A stretch of DNA of 39,842 nt, taken from contig NZ_JARKPQ010000152.1 of NCBI RefSeq assembly GCF_029975155.1, forward strand, positions 1-39,842, read 5' to 3'. Shown here piece after piece: positions 24,845 to 33,089 of the stretch. Both the position numbers and the translations under genes were made by a program. The notes under the pieces were generated by a model. That model was not told the DNA's origin, made no database searches, and saw only the letters and a program-made list of their open reading frames with translations. Numbering within the stretch: the first letter of the stretch is position 1; each line of letters starts with the position of its first letter. The stretch comes from Propionicimonas sp. (GTDB taxonomy: Bacteria > Actinomycetota > Actinomycetes > Propionibacteriales > Propionibacteriaceae).

Positions 24845-25834
24845 TCAGGCGCTGAGGGTCGGCTCGTATCCCTCGCGCATGGCGTTGGGGCCACCGGAGA
24901 CGTCGTCGAGGGCGGCGGTGATCTCGGCCGGCAACTCGAGCTCCTCGCAGTCGAGATAGGGCTGCAGCTGCGCGACCGTCCGGGCACCGAGCAGGGGTGC
25001 GGTCACGCCCGGGGCGTCCCGTACCCACAGCAGGGCGACCTGTCCCGGGGTGAGGTCCAGGCCGTCGGCGGCGGTGGCGACGGCGTCCACGACCGCCCGC
25101 GACCGGGTCTCGAGATAGGGCTCGACGAACCAGGCGAAGTGCTGTGACGCCCCACGTGAGCCGCGCGGGCGGCCCGTCCGGTACTTGCCGGTGAGCACGC
25201 CGCGTCCCAGCGGCGACCAGGGGAACAGACCCATCCCGAACGCCCGGACCGCGGGGATCACCTCCACCTCCGCCCGCCGCGCGAGCAGGGAGTACTCCAC
25301 CTGCGCGGACGTGAGCGGTGTCCGACCGGGGAAGGCCGCCTGCCACGTCGCCGCCTGCGCGGTCTGCCAGCCGACGAAGTTGCACACCCCGGCGTAGCGG
25401 ACGTCCCCGGCGCTCACCGCGGTGTCCACCGCGGCCAGCGACTCCTCCAGGGGCGCCTGGCCCCAGGCGTGCAGCTGCCACAGGTCGATATGGTCGGTGC
25501 CCAGCCGGCGCAGGGACGCCCGCAGGTCGGACAGCAGCGCGGCCCGGGACGTGTCCACCACCCGCTCGCCGTCCCGGATGCCGAACCCGGCCTTGGTCGC
25601 GATCACCAGGTCGTCACGGTGGACGTCGCCGGCGCGCAGCATGCGTCCGATCATCCGTTCGGCGTCACCGGCGGCATAGGCGGCCGCCGTGTCGACCAGG
25701 CTGCCACCGGCCTCGACGAACGCCCGCAGCAACGGTCGCGCATCCTCCGGACGGGTCTCCCGTCCCCACGTCAGAGTGCCCAGCCCGAGCCGGGACACCT
25801 GGAGGCCGCTGTGGCCCGCCGCCCTGCGTTGCAC
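24845..25834 (-). CDS. Aldo/keto reductase
   Basis: A 329-residue NADPH-dependent oxidoreductase with a TIM-barrel fold. The catalytic tetrad is complete: Asp48 and Tyr53 (VDTAAAYA), Lys81 (IATKAGFG) and His121 (LWQLHAW). The cofactor loop SPLGRGVLTGKY is present. The GTG start has a poor ribosome binding site, but the uppP stop lies 10 bases upstream, so it is probably translated from the same message. Substrate unknown. Confidence 0.92.
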   Translation of the reverse strand: MQRRAAGHSGLQVSRLGLGTLTWGRETRPEDARPLLRAFVEAGGSLVDTAAAYAAGDAERMIGRMLRAGDVHRDDLVIATKAGFGIRDGERVVDTSRAALLSDLRASLRRLGTDHIDLWQLHAWGQAPLEESLAAVDTAVSAGDVRYAGVCNFVGWQTAQAATWQAAFPGRTPLTSAQVEYSLLARRAEVEVIPAVRAFGMGLFPWSPLGRGVLTGKYRTGRPRGSRGASQHFAWFVEPYLETRSRAVVDAVATAADGLDLTPGQVALLWVRDAPGVTAPLLGARTVAQLQPYLDCEELELPAEITAALDDVSGGPNAMREGYEPTLSA

Positions 25835-25844
25835 CGGACGCAGC

Positions 25845-26666
25845 CTACGGTTGCAGGACGCCGCCCACCAGCAGGCCGGCCACGAGTGCGGCCAGCGCCA
25901 GCCGGTACCAGACGAAGATCGAGAAGTTGTGCTTGCTGACGTACTTCAGCAGCCAGTGGATCACCGCGAGGCCGATGCCGAAGGCGATCACCGTGGCCAC
26001 GATCGTCGGACCCCAGGCGAGGTTGGGGTCGTTGGGGATGTCCTTCAGCTTGAACAGCCCGCTGATGAACACCGCGGGCACGGCCAGCAGGAAGGCGTAC
26101 TCGGTGGCCGCCTCGCGCTTGTAGCCGAGGAACAGGCCGCCGGCGATGGTAGCCCCGGACCGCGAGACGCCGGGGATGAGGGCGAGGGCCTGGGCGAAGC
26201 CGAGCGCGACGCCGTCCAGCCAGGTGAGCTGGGTGAGCTCGTAGCTGTTCTTCGCCACCCGGTCGGCGACCCACAGCAGGACGCCGACGCCGGCCAACAT
26301 GGCGACGGTGATCCAGAGGTTGCGCAGAGTGGTGTCGATCGCGTTCTCGAACAGCAGGCCGAGCACGCCGATCGGGATCGAGCCGATGATCACCAGCCAG
26401 CCGATCCGGGCGTCCGGGTCGTTGCGGGGGACTCGGCCGAACAGCGAACCGAACCAGCGGCTGATGATCCGTCCGATGTCCTTGGCGAAGTAGACGACCA
26501 CGGCGGTCTCGGTGCCGAGCTGGCTCACCGCGGTGAAGGCCGCGCCCGGGTCGTGGCCGCCGAAGAAGAGCTGACCGACGATCGACTGGTGGGCACTCGA
26601 CGAGATGGGCAGGAACTCGGTGAGTCCCTGGACCACGCCCAGCACGATCGCTTCCAACCAACCCAT
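25845..26666 (-). CDS. uppP: Undecaprenyl-diphosphatase UppP (BacA)
   Basis: A 273-residue integral membrane enzyme that recycles the lipid carrier of cell-wall synthesis and gives bacitracin resistance. Both active-site segments are present: LTEFLPISSSAHQSI (residues 14-28) and IPGVSRSGATI (about 160-170). About eight hydrophobic helices are visible. The ATG at 26666 lies after GGAAGGGGAT; a 10-residue upstream extension was rejected. It diverges from mshC over 59 bases. The uppP-mshC neighbourhood is conserved in actinobacteria. Confidence 0.95.
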   Translation of the reverse strand: MGWLEAIVLGVVQGLTEFLPISSSAHQSIVGQLFFGGHDPGAAFTAVSQLGTETAVVVYFAKDIGRIISRWFGSLFGRVPRNDPDARIGWLVIIGSIPIGVLGLLFENAIDTTLRNLWITVAMLAGVGVLLWVADRVAKNSYELTQLTWLDGVALGFAQALALIPGVSRSGATIAGGLFLGYKREAATEYAFLLAVPAVFISGLFKLKDIPNDPNLAWGPTIVATVIAFGIGLAVIHWLLKYVSKHNFSIFVWYRLALAALVAGLLVGGVLQP

Positions 26667-26725
26667 GCTTGGATCCCCTTCCGGCTCGCAGGACACCCTA
26701 ACCGGTGGCCGGTAGGCTGCGGCCC

Positions 26726-27955
26726 ATGCGCGCCTGGATGACCCCTGAGGTACCGGTCCTGCCCGGAACTGGTGGCGGACGGGTGCTCGTGCACGACTCC
26801 CTGACCGGCCAGTTGCAGCCCGCCGGACCCGAGTCCGGCGAGGCCCGGCTGTACGCCTGCGGCATCACACCCTACGACGCCACCCACCTCGGCCACGCGG
26901 CCACCTACGTCGCCGTCGACCTGCTGTACCGGGCCTGGCTGGACGCCGGACTGGGCGTCCGGTACGCCCAGAACGTGACCGACGTGGACGATCCGCTGCT
27001 CGAGCGCGCGGAGGCCACCGGCGTGGACTGGGCCGACCTCGCGGCGCAGCAGGTGGAGCTGTACCGCGGCGACATGACCGCCCTGCGCGTGCTGCCGCCC
27101 GCCGAGCTGACCGGAGTGGTGGAGAGCCTGGACATCGTCACCGACCTGATCGGCGTGCTCCGGGACGAACAGGCGGTCTACCAGGTGCCCGACCCGGAGT
27201 ATCCCGACTGGTACTTCTCCGTCACGAAGGCCAGCAACCTCCTGGAGGGCACCGGGATTTCGATGCTGGAGGCCGAGCACGTGTTCGCCGAGCGGGGCGG
27301 CGACCCCGATCGTCCGGGCAAGCGGCACCGGCTGGACTGCCTGGTCTGGCGCCAGGCGCGTCCGGGGGAGCCGGCGTGGGAGTCCTGGCTGGGCCGCGGC
27401 CGTCCGGGCTGGCACGTCGAGTGCACGGCGATCTCGCTCGCCGCCCTGGGAGCCGAGTTCGACGTGCAGGCGGGCGGACGGGACCTCGCGTTCCCGCATC
27501 ACCCGATGTGCGCGGCCGAGGCCCGGATCGCGACCGGGCGACCGATGGCGAAGGTGTTCCTGCACAGCGGCATGGTGGCCCTCGACGGGGAGAAGATGAG
27601 CAAGTCGCGGGGGAACCTCGTGTTCGTCAGCCGCCTGCTCGCCGACGGCGTCGACCCGATGGCGATCCGGCTCGTGCTGCTGGCCCACCACTACCGCTCC
27701 GACTGGGAGTACACCCCCGACGCGCTCGCCGAGGCACAGGGACGGCTGGAGTCGTGGCGGCGCGCCACGTCGGCGGCGGGCGGAGCCGATGCCACCGCGA
27801 CCCTCGACGCGGTACGGGTTGCGCTGCGCAACGACCTCGACGCACCGGCCGCGCTGGCGGCGATCGACGCCTGGGCGCTCGCCGACGGGGACGATCCGGC
27901 CGCGCCCGGCCTCGTCCGGGATCTCGCCGACGCTCTGCTCGGAGTCGCGTTGTGA
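26726..27955 (+). CDS. mshC: Mycothiol ligase MshC (Cys:GlcN-Ins ligase)
   Basis: A 409-residue class I ligase that joins cysteine to glucosaminyl-inositol in mycothiol synthesis, using ATP as cysteinyl-tRNA synthetases do. Zinc ligand Cys45 lies in [10 protein letters not shown], the HIGH-type motif is THLGHA, the second zinc-side Cys lies in [10 protein letters not shown], and KMSKS is intact (GEKMSKSRG). The protein starts [10 protein letters not shown], the usual MshC opening, so the ATG at 26726 was preferred to the upstream start at 26705. It overlaps the next gene by GTGA. It marks the organism as an actinobacterium. Confidence 0.96.
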   Translation: MRAWMTPEVPVLPGTGGGRVLVHDSLTGQLQPAGPESGEARLYACGITPYDATHLGHAATYVAVDLLYRAWLDAGLGVRYAQNVTDVDDPLLERAEATGVDWADLAAQQVELYRGDMTALRVLPPAELTGVVESLDIVTDLIGVLRDEQAVYQVPDPEYPDWYFSVTKASNLLEGTGISMLEAEHVFAERGGDPDRPGKRHRLDCLVWRQARPGEPAWESWLGRGRPGWHVECTAISLAALGAEFDVQAGGRDLAFPHHPMCAAEARIATGRPMAKVFLHSGMVALDGEKMSKSRGNLVFVSRLLADGVDPMAIRLVLLAHHYRSDWEYTPDALAEAQGRLESWRRATSAAGGADATATLDAVRVALRNDLDAPAALAAIDAWALADGDDPAAPGLVRDLADALLGVAL

Positions 27956-28581
27956 GCTTCCGTTCCGAGCCGGCGCTGCTGTCGCTCCACGGCGTCCGGG
28001 TGCTGGGCGGGCCGTCGGCCTCGGCGATCGCCGAGCGCTACGGTCTGGCGCCGGTCGACGTGCGGGAGCACCTGCTGGACGCGCAGGCCTACGGCTGGGT
28101 GACGCGCCACGACTACTTCGGTGAGACCTGGTCGCTGACCGATCGCGGCACGGCCGAGAACGAGCGGCAACTGGCTGCGGAGCTGGATGCCGCCGGGGCG
28201 CGTGAGGTGGTCGCCGGCGTACACGCGGCGTTCCTGCCGCTGAACCGGCGTCACGGCCAGGCCTGCACCGACTGGCAACTGCGGACGGTGGCCGGTGCCC
28301 GGCTGCCGAACGACCACTCCGACCCGGTCCACGACGACGCCGTCCTCGCCGAGCTGGAGGCGGTCGACGCCGAGGTCCAGGAGCTGGGCGCCGCCCTGAC
28401 GGGCGTGCTCGCCCGCTTCGACGGCCACACCCAGCGGCACGCCGCCGCGCTGGCCCGCGTCCGCGCCGGTCGGACCGAATGGCTGGACACGCCCGACTGC
28501 CCGTCCTGCCAGCTGGTCTGGATCCAGTTCCACGAGGACCTGCTGGCCACCCTCGGCATCCCCCGCGGCACCGACAGCTAG
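27952..28581 (+). CDS. Winged-helix transcription regulator-like protein
   Basis: A 209-residue protein translationally coupled to mshC. The first 70 residues form a winged helix ([20 protein letters not shown], then a wing [14 protein letters not shown]). The central part is helical and the C-terminus has a Cys-Pro-Ser-Cys motif ([12 protein letters not shown]). The GTG start overlaps the mshC stop. I do not recognise a named family. The paired cysteines next to a thiol-biosynthesis gene could sense redox state or metal, but that is speculation. Confidence 0.75.
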   Translation: MSFRSEPALLSLHGVRVLGGPSASAIAERYGLAPVDVREHLLDAQAYGWVTRHDYFGETWSLTDRGTAENERQLAAELDAAGAREVVAGVHAAFLPLNRRHGQACTDWQLRTVAGARLPNDHSDPVHDDAVLAELEAVDAEVQELGAALTGVLARFDGHTQRHAAALARVRAGRTEWLDTPDCPSCQLVWIQFHEDLLATLGIPRGTDS

Positions 28582-28591
28582 CCGATCGCGG

Positions 28592-28842
28592 CACCGTGTC
28601 GTGATCTGGCCACTCCTCGCGTCCCAATCGTCTCTGTGGTCACATCCCGGAGCTTGCGTGGCGCGAACGCGACAAGTGCCGAACTCCTCCGCCCGCGGGC
28701 GGCGCGCGAAACCCGTGCGATCCATCGGGTCGTCGGAGGTGCCAGGTGGCGCCCGACATGTCGCGCCTCGGCCGCTGTTCGGCCGCAATGTGACGGGGGA
28801 GACAGGAGAGACCTCACGGCTGGCCAGAACGCGACACGGTGG
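28592..28842. repeat. Long imperfect inverted repeat (MITE-like or structured RNA)
   Basis: The 310-base gap before hisE has no credible gene. Its left end (CACCGTGTCG, then TCTGGCCA, from 28592) matches the reverse complement of its right end (28820-28842) at about 20 of 23 positions. Inner blocks such as GTCACAT near 28639 and ATGTGAC near 28788 pair too. The centre lies near 28717. The motif GTCGCGTTC with a GGCCAC/CGCCAC tail recurs inside, at 28657-28680 on the minus strand. The arms are about 120 bases and clearly decayed. Confidence 0.55.
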
Positions 28843-28843
28843 C

Positions 28844-28876
28844 TGAACGGAAAGGGGACGGGTCCCTTTCCGTTCA
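28844..28876. terminator. Hairpin just before hisE
   Basis: TGAACGGAAA (28844-28853), a bulged G, then GGGA pair with TCCC-TTTCCGTTCA (28863-28876) around a CGGG loop, a 14-bp stem with one bulge. It ends 18 bases before the hisE start. It could act as a terminator for upstream reads or, if inside the hisE leader, as a regulatory stem. Confidence 0.55.
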
Positions 28877-28894
28877 CCGGTAGGCTGGCGCGCC

Positions 28895-29161
28895 GTGAGC
28901 AAATCCTTCGAAGACCTGTTCGCCGAGCTGCGCCATCGCGCGGCGACCCGCCCGGAAGGTTCCGGCACCGTCCGGGCGCTGGACGCGGGCGTCCATGCCA
29001 TCGGCAAGAAGGTCGTGGAGGAGGCCGCCGAGGTCTGGATGGCCGCCGAGTACCAGGGCAGGGCCGCGACCGCGGAGGAGATCAGCCAGCTGCTGTACCA
29101 CGTGCAGGTGTTGATGATCGCGCTGGGCCTCGACCTCGAAGACGTCTACGAATACCTGTGA
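28895..29161 (+). CDS. hisE: Phosphoribosyl-ATP pyrophosphatase
   Basis: An 88-residue enzyme for the second step of histidine synthesis (PR-ATP to PR-AMP). Family segments visible are [26 protein letters not shown] with the metal-binding Glu residues, and [17 protein letters not shown]. The size is normal for the stand-alone actinobacterial form. The stop overlaps a GTG that may start hisG. No upstream ribosome binding site of note is visible after the hairpin. Confidence 0.95.
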   Translation: MSKSFEDLFAELRHRAATRPEGSGTVRALDAGVHAIGKKVVEEAAEVWMAAEYQGRAATAEEISQLLYHVQVLMIALGLDLEDVYEYL

Positions 29162-30027
29162 ACGGACCGGAAGTGAACGACCTGCTGAAGATCGCGGTGC
29201 CCAACAAGGGCTCGCTGGCCGAGGGTGCCACCGGCATGCTGCGCGAGGCCGGCTACCGGCAGCGCTCGGACGCCAAGGAGCTCGTGCTCATCGACGAGAC
29301 CAACGGCGTCGAGTTCTACTACCTGCGCCCACGGGACATCGCGGTGTACGTGGGGGAGGGCACCCTCGATCTGGGCATCACCGGGCGGGACATGCTGCTC
29401 GACTCCGAGGCCGAGGCGGACGAGGTGATGTCGCTCGGTTTCGGCGGCACTCGGTTCCGCTTCGCCGCCCCCGGCGGCTCGGCCATGTCCGTGGCTGACC
29501 TGAGCGGCCTGCGCATCGCCACGTCCTATCCGGGTCTGGTTCGCACCTATCTCGCCAGCCATGGGGTCAGCGCCCGGTTGATCCACCTGGACGGGGCCGT
29601 GGAGAGTTCCGTCCGGCTCGGTGTGGCGGACGTCGTGGCGGACGTGGTCGAGACCGGCACCACGCTCAAGCGGGCGGGTCTCGAGCTGTTCGGGGACGCG
29701 ATCCTCGAGTCGGAGGCCGTGCTCATCCAGTGCCGCAACAGTCCCGCGCCGGAGGGGCTGGGCCTGCTGCAGCGGCGGCTGAACGGCGTGATCACGGCCC
29801 GCGACTATCTGATGGTCGACTACAACGTGCCCCGCGATCTCCTGGACGCGGCCTGCCGGGTCACTCCGGGCCTGGACGCGCCCACGGTCTCCCCGCTGGC
29901 GAAGGACGGCTGGGTCGCCGTCCGCGCGATGATCCCGGCGCGCGAGGCGCAGCGGATCATGGACGACCTGTGGGACACCGGAGCGGACGCGATCCTGGTC
30001 ACCAGCATCCACGCCTGCCGGCTGTAG
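29158..30027 (+). CDS. hisG: ATP phosphoribosyltransferase, long form
   Basis: A 289-residue enzyme for the first, feedback-controlled step of histidine synthesis. The catalytic domain shows [34 protein letters not shown] and the PRPP loop [15 protein letters not shown]. The C-terminal third is the histidine-binding regulatory domain of the long form ([17 protein letters not shown]). The GTG at 29158 gives a 4-base overlap with hisE; a second GTG at 29173 would shorten it by five residues and matches the start of mycobacterial HisG better. The choice is open. Confidence 0.95.
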   Translation: MNGPEVNDLLKIAVPNKGSLAEGATGMLREAGYRQRSDAKELVLIDETNGVEFYYLRPRDIAVYVGEGTLDLGITGRDMLLDSEAEADEVMSLGFGGTRFRFAAPGGSAMSVADLSGLRIATSYPGLVRTYLASHGVSARLIHLDGAVESSVRLGVADVVADVVETGTTLKRAGLELFGDAILESEAVLIQCRNSPAPEGLGLLQRRLNGVITARDYLMVDYNVPRDLLDAACRVTPGLDAPTVSPLAKDGWVAVRAMIPAREAQRIMDDLWDTGADAILVTSIHACRL

Positions 30028-30029
30028 CC

Positions 30030-30518
30030 GTGGCCACGCTGGGGCGGCCGAGCGCGGCGTTCGCCGGGGACGCCGGTGAGCCCGATCCGGACGTCCGCAC
30101 GCTGCTCGCCGCCGCGACCGACCACGAGGGCTACCTGACGGCCGTCGCGGCCCTGTGCGCGGCGCGGTTCCTGCTGCCGGTGGTTGCGATCGGCGACGAC
30201 GGCGGGGAGGGGCCCGATCCGGACCGGCACGCCGAGCTGTCGGCGGCGATGCTGGCGACGGCGGACGGCAGGACGGCGCTGCCGGCGTTCACGGGCCTGG
30301 ACGCCCTGCAGGCCTGGCGGGCGGACGCGCGTCCGGTGCCGTGCCGGCTGGACGAACTGGCGGTGTCCGCGGTCGACCAGGGCTGCGTGGCCGTGCTGGT
30401 CGACCTGGCCGGCCCGAGCCCGCTGGTGATCGAGGGCGAGCTGCTCGCGGAGTTGGCGCGCGGTCGACGGCTCGTCCGCCTGGATGACGGCGGCTGGGGC
30501 TGGCTCTACGCCGGGTGA
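30030..30518 (+). CDS. SseB-family protein
   Basis: A 162-residue soluble protein resembling the SseB N-terminal domain family (PF07179 type): a region starting YLTAVAALCAARFLLPVVAI, the segment ALPAFTGLDALQAW, and the strand-rich VAVLVDLAGPSPLVIEGELL. Many actinobacteria have such a gene between hisG and infC, as here. It starts with GTG two bases after the hisG stop. Function unknown in this context. Confidence 0.8.
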   Translation: MATLGRPSAAFAGDAGEPDPDVRTLLAAATDHEGYLTAVAALCAARFLLPVVAIGDDGGEGPDPDRHAELSAAMLATADGRTALPAFTGLDALQAWRADARPVPCRLDELAVSAVDQGCVAVLVDLAGPSPLVIEGELLAELARGRRLVRLDDGGWGWLYAG

Positions 30519-30612
30519 ACGGGAATGGGACCTGTCCCCGGTTCTTCGGCGATCCGGGACGGTTCCTGACTCGGTCCGGGCTGCCGATTCGGCGGAGCGA
30601 GGGATGGCGGGG

Positions 30613-30814
30613 TAGAGTAGGCGATTGATCGACCGCCACCGAAGCGTGGCAGTCCGCGAAGTGGAGTCCTGAACTCCCACCCGATCGCCTCACGGTGCCG
30701 GGTCGGTACGCAGAGGATGGTGCACCGCGCCGTCCGCTCTTCAGGGTCTCCGCCTGCGCGGAGGCCCTTTTCGGTTCGGGAGATCGGCAGACAATCCCAT
30801 CCTTGGAGGACCAC
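30613..30814 (+). promoter_or_regulatory. Structured infC leader RNA with attenuator
   Basis: A promoter -10 candidate TAGAGT lies at 30613-30618. Right after it AGGCGAT (30619-30625) pairs perfectly with ATCGCCT (30684-30690). Inside this helix sit two hairpins: GCCAC-CGAAGC-GTGGC (30635-30650), and GTGGAGT with ACTCCCAC (30661-30680, one bulge). Then CGGTGC (30693-30698) can pair with GCACCG (30722-30727), and a terminator with a T-run follows at 30743-30771. GGAGGA (30805-30810) is the infC ribosome binding site. This is the shape of a ribosomal-protein or IF3-responsive attenuator. I cannot match it to a named family. Confidence 0.65.
30743..30771 (+). terminator. Intrinsic terminator inside the infC leader
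   Basis: GGGTCTCCGC (30744-30753) and GCGGAGGCCC (30758-30767) form a 10-bp stem with one G-T pair and a CTGC loop, followed by TTTT (30768-30771); A30743 can extend the stem. It is the only stem in the window with a typical T-run, and it lies 44 bases before the infC start. Confidence 0.75.
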
Positions 30815-31504
30815 ATCAGCACTGAACCGCGGATCAACGAACGCATCCATGTGAACGAGGTACGCCTGGTCGGCCCAGCCGGCGAGCAGGTGGGCATCGT
30901 GCGGATCGAGGACGCCCTGCGGCTGGCCCGCGAGGCCGACCTCGACCTGGTCGAGGTGGCCCCGATGGCGCGGCCGCCGGTGGCGAAGTTGATGGACTAC
31001 GGCAAGTACAAGTACGAGGCGGCGCAGAAGGCCCGCGAGTCGCGGCGCAACCAGACCAACACCGTCATCAAGGAGATGAAGCTCCGGCCCAAGATCGACA
31101 GCCACGACTACGAGACCAAGAAGGGTCACGTGGTCCGCTTCCTCAAGGCCGGCGACAAGGTGAAGATCACCATCATGTTCCGCGGTCGCGAGCAGAGCCG
31201 GCCGGAGCTGGGCTTCAACCTGCTGAAGAAGCTCGCCGACGACGTGGCCGAGGACGGCTTCATCGAGTCGGCGCCCAAGCAGGACGGCCGCAACATGCTG
31301 ATGGTGCTCTCGCCGACCCGCAAGAAGGCGGAGGCCCGCGTCGAGGTGGAGGCGGCCAAGGCCGCGAAGGCCGCCGACCGTGCCGCCAACGCCGAGGCCG
31401 AGCGCCAGCAGGAGGCCGAGCTGCGCGCGGCTGCCGCGGCCGCCGCACAGCCGAAGAGGAAGCGGGGTCCCGCGGACAACATGGACCCCGACATCGACCT
31501 GTAA
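30815..31504 (+). CDS. infC: Translation initiation factor IF-3, ATC start codon
   Basis: A 229-residue IF3. The N-terminus reads [16 protein letters not shown], which lines up with the mycobacterial start, with ATC in place of the initiator codon and GGAGG ending 5 bases before it. No ATG or GTG occurs in frame at a sensible place: the next in-frame GTG (30852) would delete conserved residues, and earlier ones read through the terminator stem. [19 protein letters not shown] and [12 protein letters not shown] are family hallmarks. An Ala/Glu-rich C-terminal tail follows. Rare start codons in infC allow IF3 to repress its own translation, as known for AUU in E. coli. Confidence 0.93.
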   Translation: MSTEPRINERIHVNEVRLVGPAGEQVGIVRIEDALRLAREADLDLVEVAPMARPPVAKLMDYGKYKYEAAQKARESRRNQTNTVIKEMKLRPKIDSHDYETKKGHVVRFLKAGDKVKITIMFRGREQSRPELGFNLLKKLADDVAEDGFIESAPKQDGRNMLMVLSPTRKKAEARVEVEAAKAAKAADRAANAEAERQQEAELRAAAAAAAQPKRKRGPADNMDPDIDL

Positions 31505-31526
31505 AGAGAAGAAGAGAAGGACAGCT

Positions 31527-31733
31527 ATGCCGAAGATGAAGACCCACTCGGGTGCCAAGAAGCGCTTCCGGGTCACCGGCTCGGGCAAGGTCATGCACCG
31601 CCAGGCCGGCAAGATGCACCTCAACGAGCACAAGCCGACCAGCCGCACCCGCCGTCTCGACGGCGACAAGGTCGTGGCCCCGGGCGACGCCAAGAAGGCG
31701 CGTCGCCTGCTGGGCAAGTACAAGGCCAACTGA
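31527..31733 (+). CDS. rpmI: Ribosomal protein bL35
   Basis: A 68-residue, very basic protein with the bL35 pattern [20 protein letters not shown]. It follows infC by 22 bases with GAGAAGGA as ribosome binding site. Part of the conserved infC-rpmI-rplT operon. Confidence 0.97.
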   Translation: MPKMKTHSGAKKRFRVTGSGKVMHRQAGKMHLNEHKPTSRTRRLDGDKVVAPGDAKKARRLLGKYKAN

Positions 31734-31764
31734 TTCCCGAGCACGAGACTGAGGAGTAACCGAC

Positions 31765-32133
31765 ATGGCACGCGTGAAGCGTTCTGTCAACGCGCAGAAG
31801 AAGCGCCGTGAGGTCCTGGAGGCCGCGTCCGGCTACCGCGGCCAGCGTTCCCGGCTGTACCGCAAGGCCAAGGAGCAGCTGCTCCACTCGTCCACCTACG
31901 CCTACCGCGACCGCAGGGCGCGCAAGGGCGACTTCCGGGCGCTGTGGATCCAGCGGATCAACGCCGCGGCCCGCGCCGAGGGCATCACCTACAACCGCTT
32001 CATCAGCGGTCTGAAGACCGCCGGTGTCGAGGTGGATCGCAAGATCCTGGCCGAGCTGGCCGTCAACGACAGCGGCGCGTTTGGCGCCCTGGTCGTGATC
32101 GCCAAGGCAAACCAGCCGGCCCAGGCCGCCTGA
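31765..32133 (+). CDS. rplT: Ribosomal protein bL20
   Basis: A 122-residue basic protein with the bL20 pattern [19 protein letters not shown] and [20 protein letters not shown]. It is needed early in 50S assembly. In Bacillus and E. coli, L20 controls its own operon by binding the leader, so it is a candidate ligand for the leader at 30619-30771. The ATG follows GAGGAG by 8 bases. Confidence 0.97.
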   Translation: MARVKRSVNAQKKRREVLEAASGYRGQRSRLYRKAKEQLLHSSTYAYRDRRARKGDFRALWIQRINAAARAEGITYNRFISGLKTAGVEVDRKILAELAVNDSGAFGALVVIAKANQPAQAA

Positions 32134-32149
32134 CCACACAGGTCACCAC

Positions 32150-32179
32150 ACGGCCGGGCCCGGGCAAGGGCCCGGCCGT
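32150..32179 (+). terminator. Hairpin after rplT
   Basis: A perfect 12-bp stem, ACGGCCGGGCCC (32150-32161) with GGGCCCGGCCGT (32168-32179), loop GGGCAA, no T-run. It starts 16 bases after rplT and ends 25 bases before the next gene, so it may set a lower level of expression for the genes downstream. Confidence 0.65.
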
Positions 32180-32204
32180 CACCGCATCGAGACAAGGACC
32201 GACG

Positions 32205-33068
32205 ATGACCGTCGCTTCGATCGAGCTCCCCGAGCCGTCGCAGGCAGTCCTGCGCGCGGCCAGGGCACTGCAGCGCCGCCAGGAACGCAAGGAGACCGGC
32301 AGGTTCCTGGTGGAGGGCCGCCAGGCCGTCCGGGAGGCGCTGCGCGTCCCCGGGCTGGTCGAGTCGGTCTTCTTCCGATGGGCCGCGGCGATGGACAACA
32401 TCGACCTGTTCGAGATGGCCAGGGACGCCGGCGTCACCTACTACGGGGTGAGCGAGCAGAACCTCGCCACCCTCACCGACACCGTCACCCCGCAGGGCGT
32501 GGTCGCGGTCGCCAGGGCGGTCGACGTGCCGCTGAAGAGCGTGCTGGGCAAGAAGCAGAAGAAGGAAGACAAGCCCAAGAAGAAGCACCGCCGCAAGGAC
32601 GTCTCGCTGGTCGTGATCTGCGCGCAGGTGCGCGACCCGGGCAACGCGGGGACGGTGATCCGCTGCGCGGACGCCTTCGGCGCCGACGCGGTGATCCTCA
32701 GCTCCGACTCCGTCGAGGTGTACAACCCCAAGGTCGTGCGCGCGAGCGTCGGCAGCCTCTTCCACCTGCCGATCGTGGTGGGCGTGGACCTGGCGGAGGC
32801 GATCGAGGCCTGTCGCAGGGCCGGCATGCAGATCTTCGCCACGGACGGCGCGGCCGGCACCGACCTGACCGACCTGGACGCAGACCTGGAGAAGCCGACC
32901 GCCTGGGTGATGGGCAACGAGTCCTGGGGACTCCCGGTCGAGCACCTCGCCCTGGCTGACCACACCGTGGCCGTGCCCATCTACGGGCAGGCCGAGAGCC
33001 TTAATCTGGCCACTGCTGCCGCGGTGTGCCTGTACGCCAGCGCCAGCGCGCAGCGCGCGTCCAACTGA
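32205..33068 (+). CDS. TrmH/SpoU-family RNA 2'-O-methyltransferase
   Basis: A 287-residue SPOUT methyltransferase. An N-terminal substrate-binding domain (residues 1-110, FLVEGRQAVREALRVPG) is joined by a Lys-rich linker (GKKQKKEDKPKKKHRRKD) to the catalytic domain. The three SPOUT motifs are present: NAGTVIRCADAFGAD, VMGNESWGL, and VPIYGQAESLNLATAAAV, which forms the trefoil knot. Its place between rplT and pheS is that of the gene usually called tsnR or rlmB-like in actinobacteria; the target ribose is not predictable. Confidence 0.92.
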   Translation: MTVASIELPEPSQAVLRAARALQRRQERKETGRFLVEGRQAVREALRVPGLVESVFFRWAAAMDNIDLFEMARDAGVTYYGVSEQNLATLTDTVTPQGVVAVARAVDVPLKSVLGKKQKKEDKPKKKHRRKDVSLVVICAQVRDPGNAGTVIRCADAFGADAVILSSDSVEVYNPKVVRASVGSLFHLPIVVGVDLAEAIEACRRAGMQIFATDGAAGTDLTDLDADLEKPTAWVMGNESWGLPVEHLALADHTVAVPIYGQAESLNLATAAAVCLYASASAQRASN

Positions 33069-33089
33069 ACCGGAGGAGACCAGAGCCAC

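Noticed and set aside
30527..30538. GGGA-CCTG-TCCC hairpin after the SseB-like gene, similar in core to the one at 28855-28866
   Set aside because: Its outer arms do not pair well, so only a 4-bp stem remains; the likeness may be chance.
30695..30814. An N-terminal extension of IF-3 from an upstream start
   Set aside because: It would translate across the terminator stem and add 40 residues with no match to the family.
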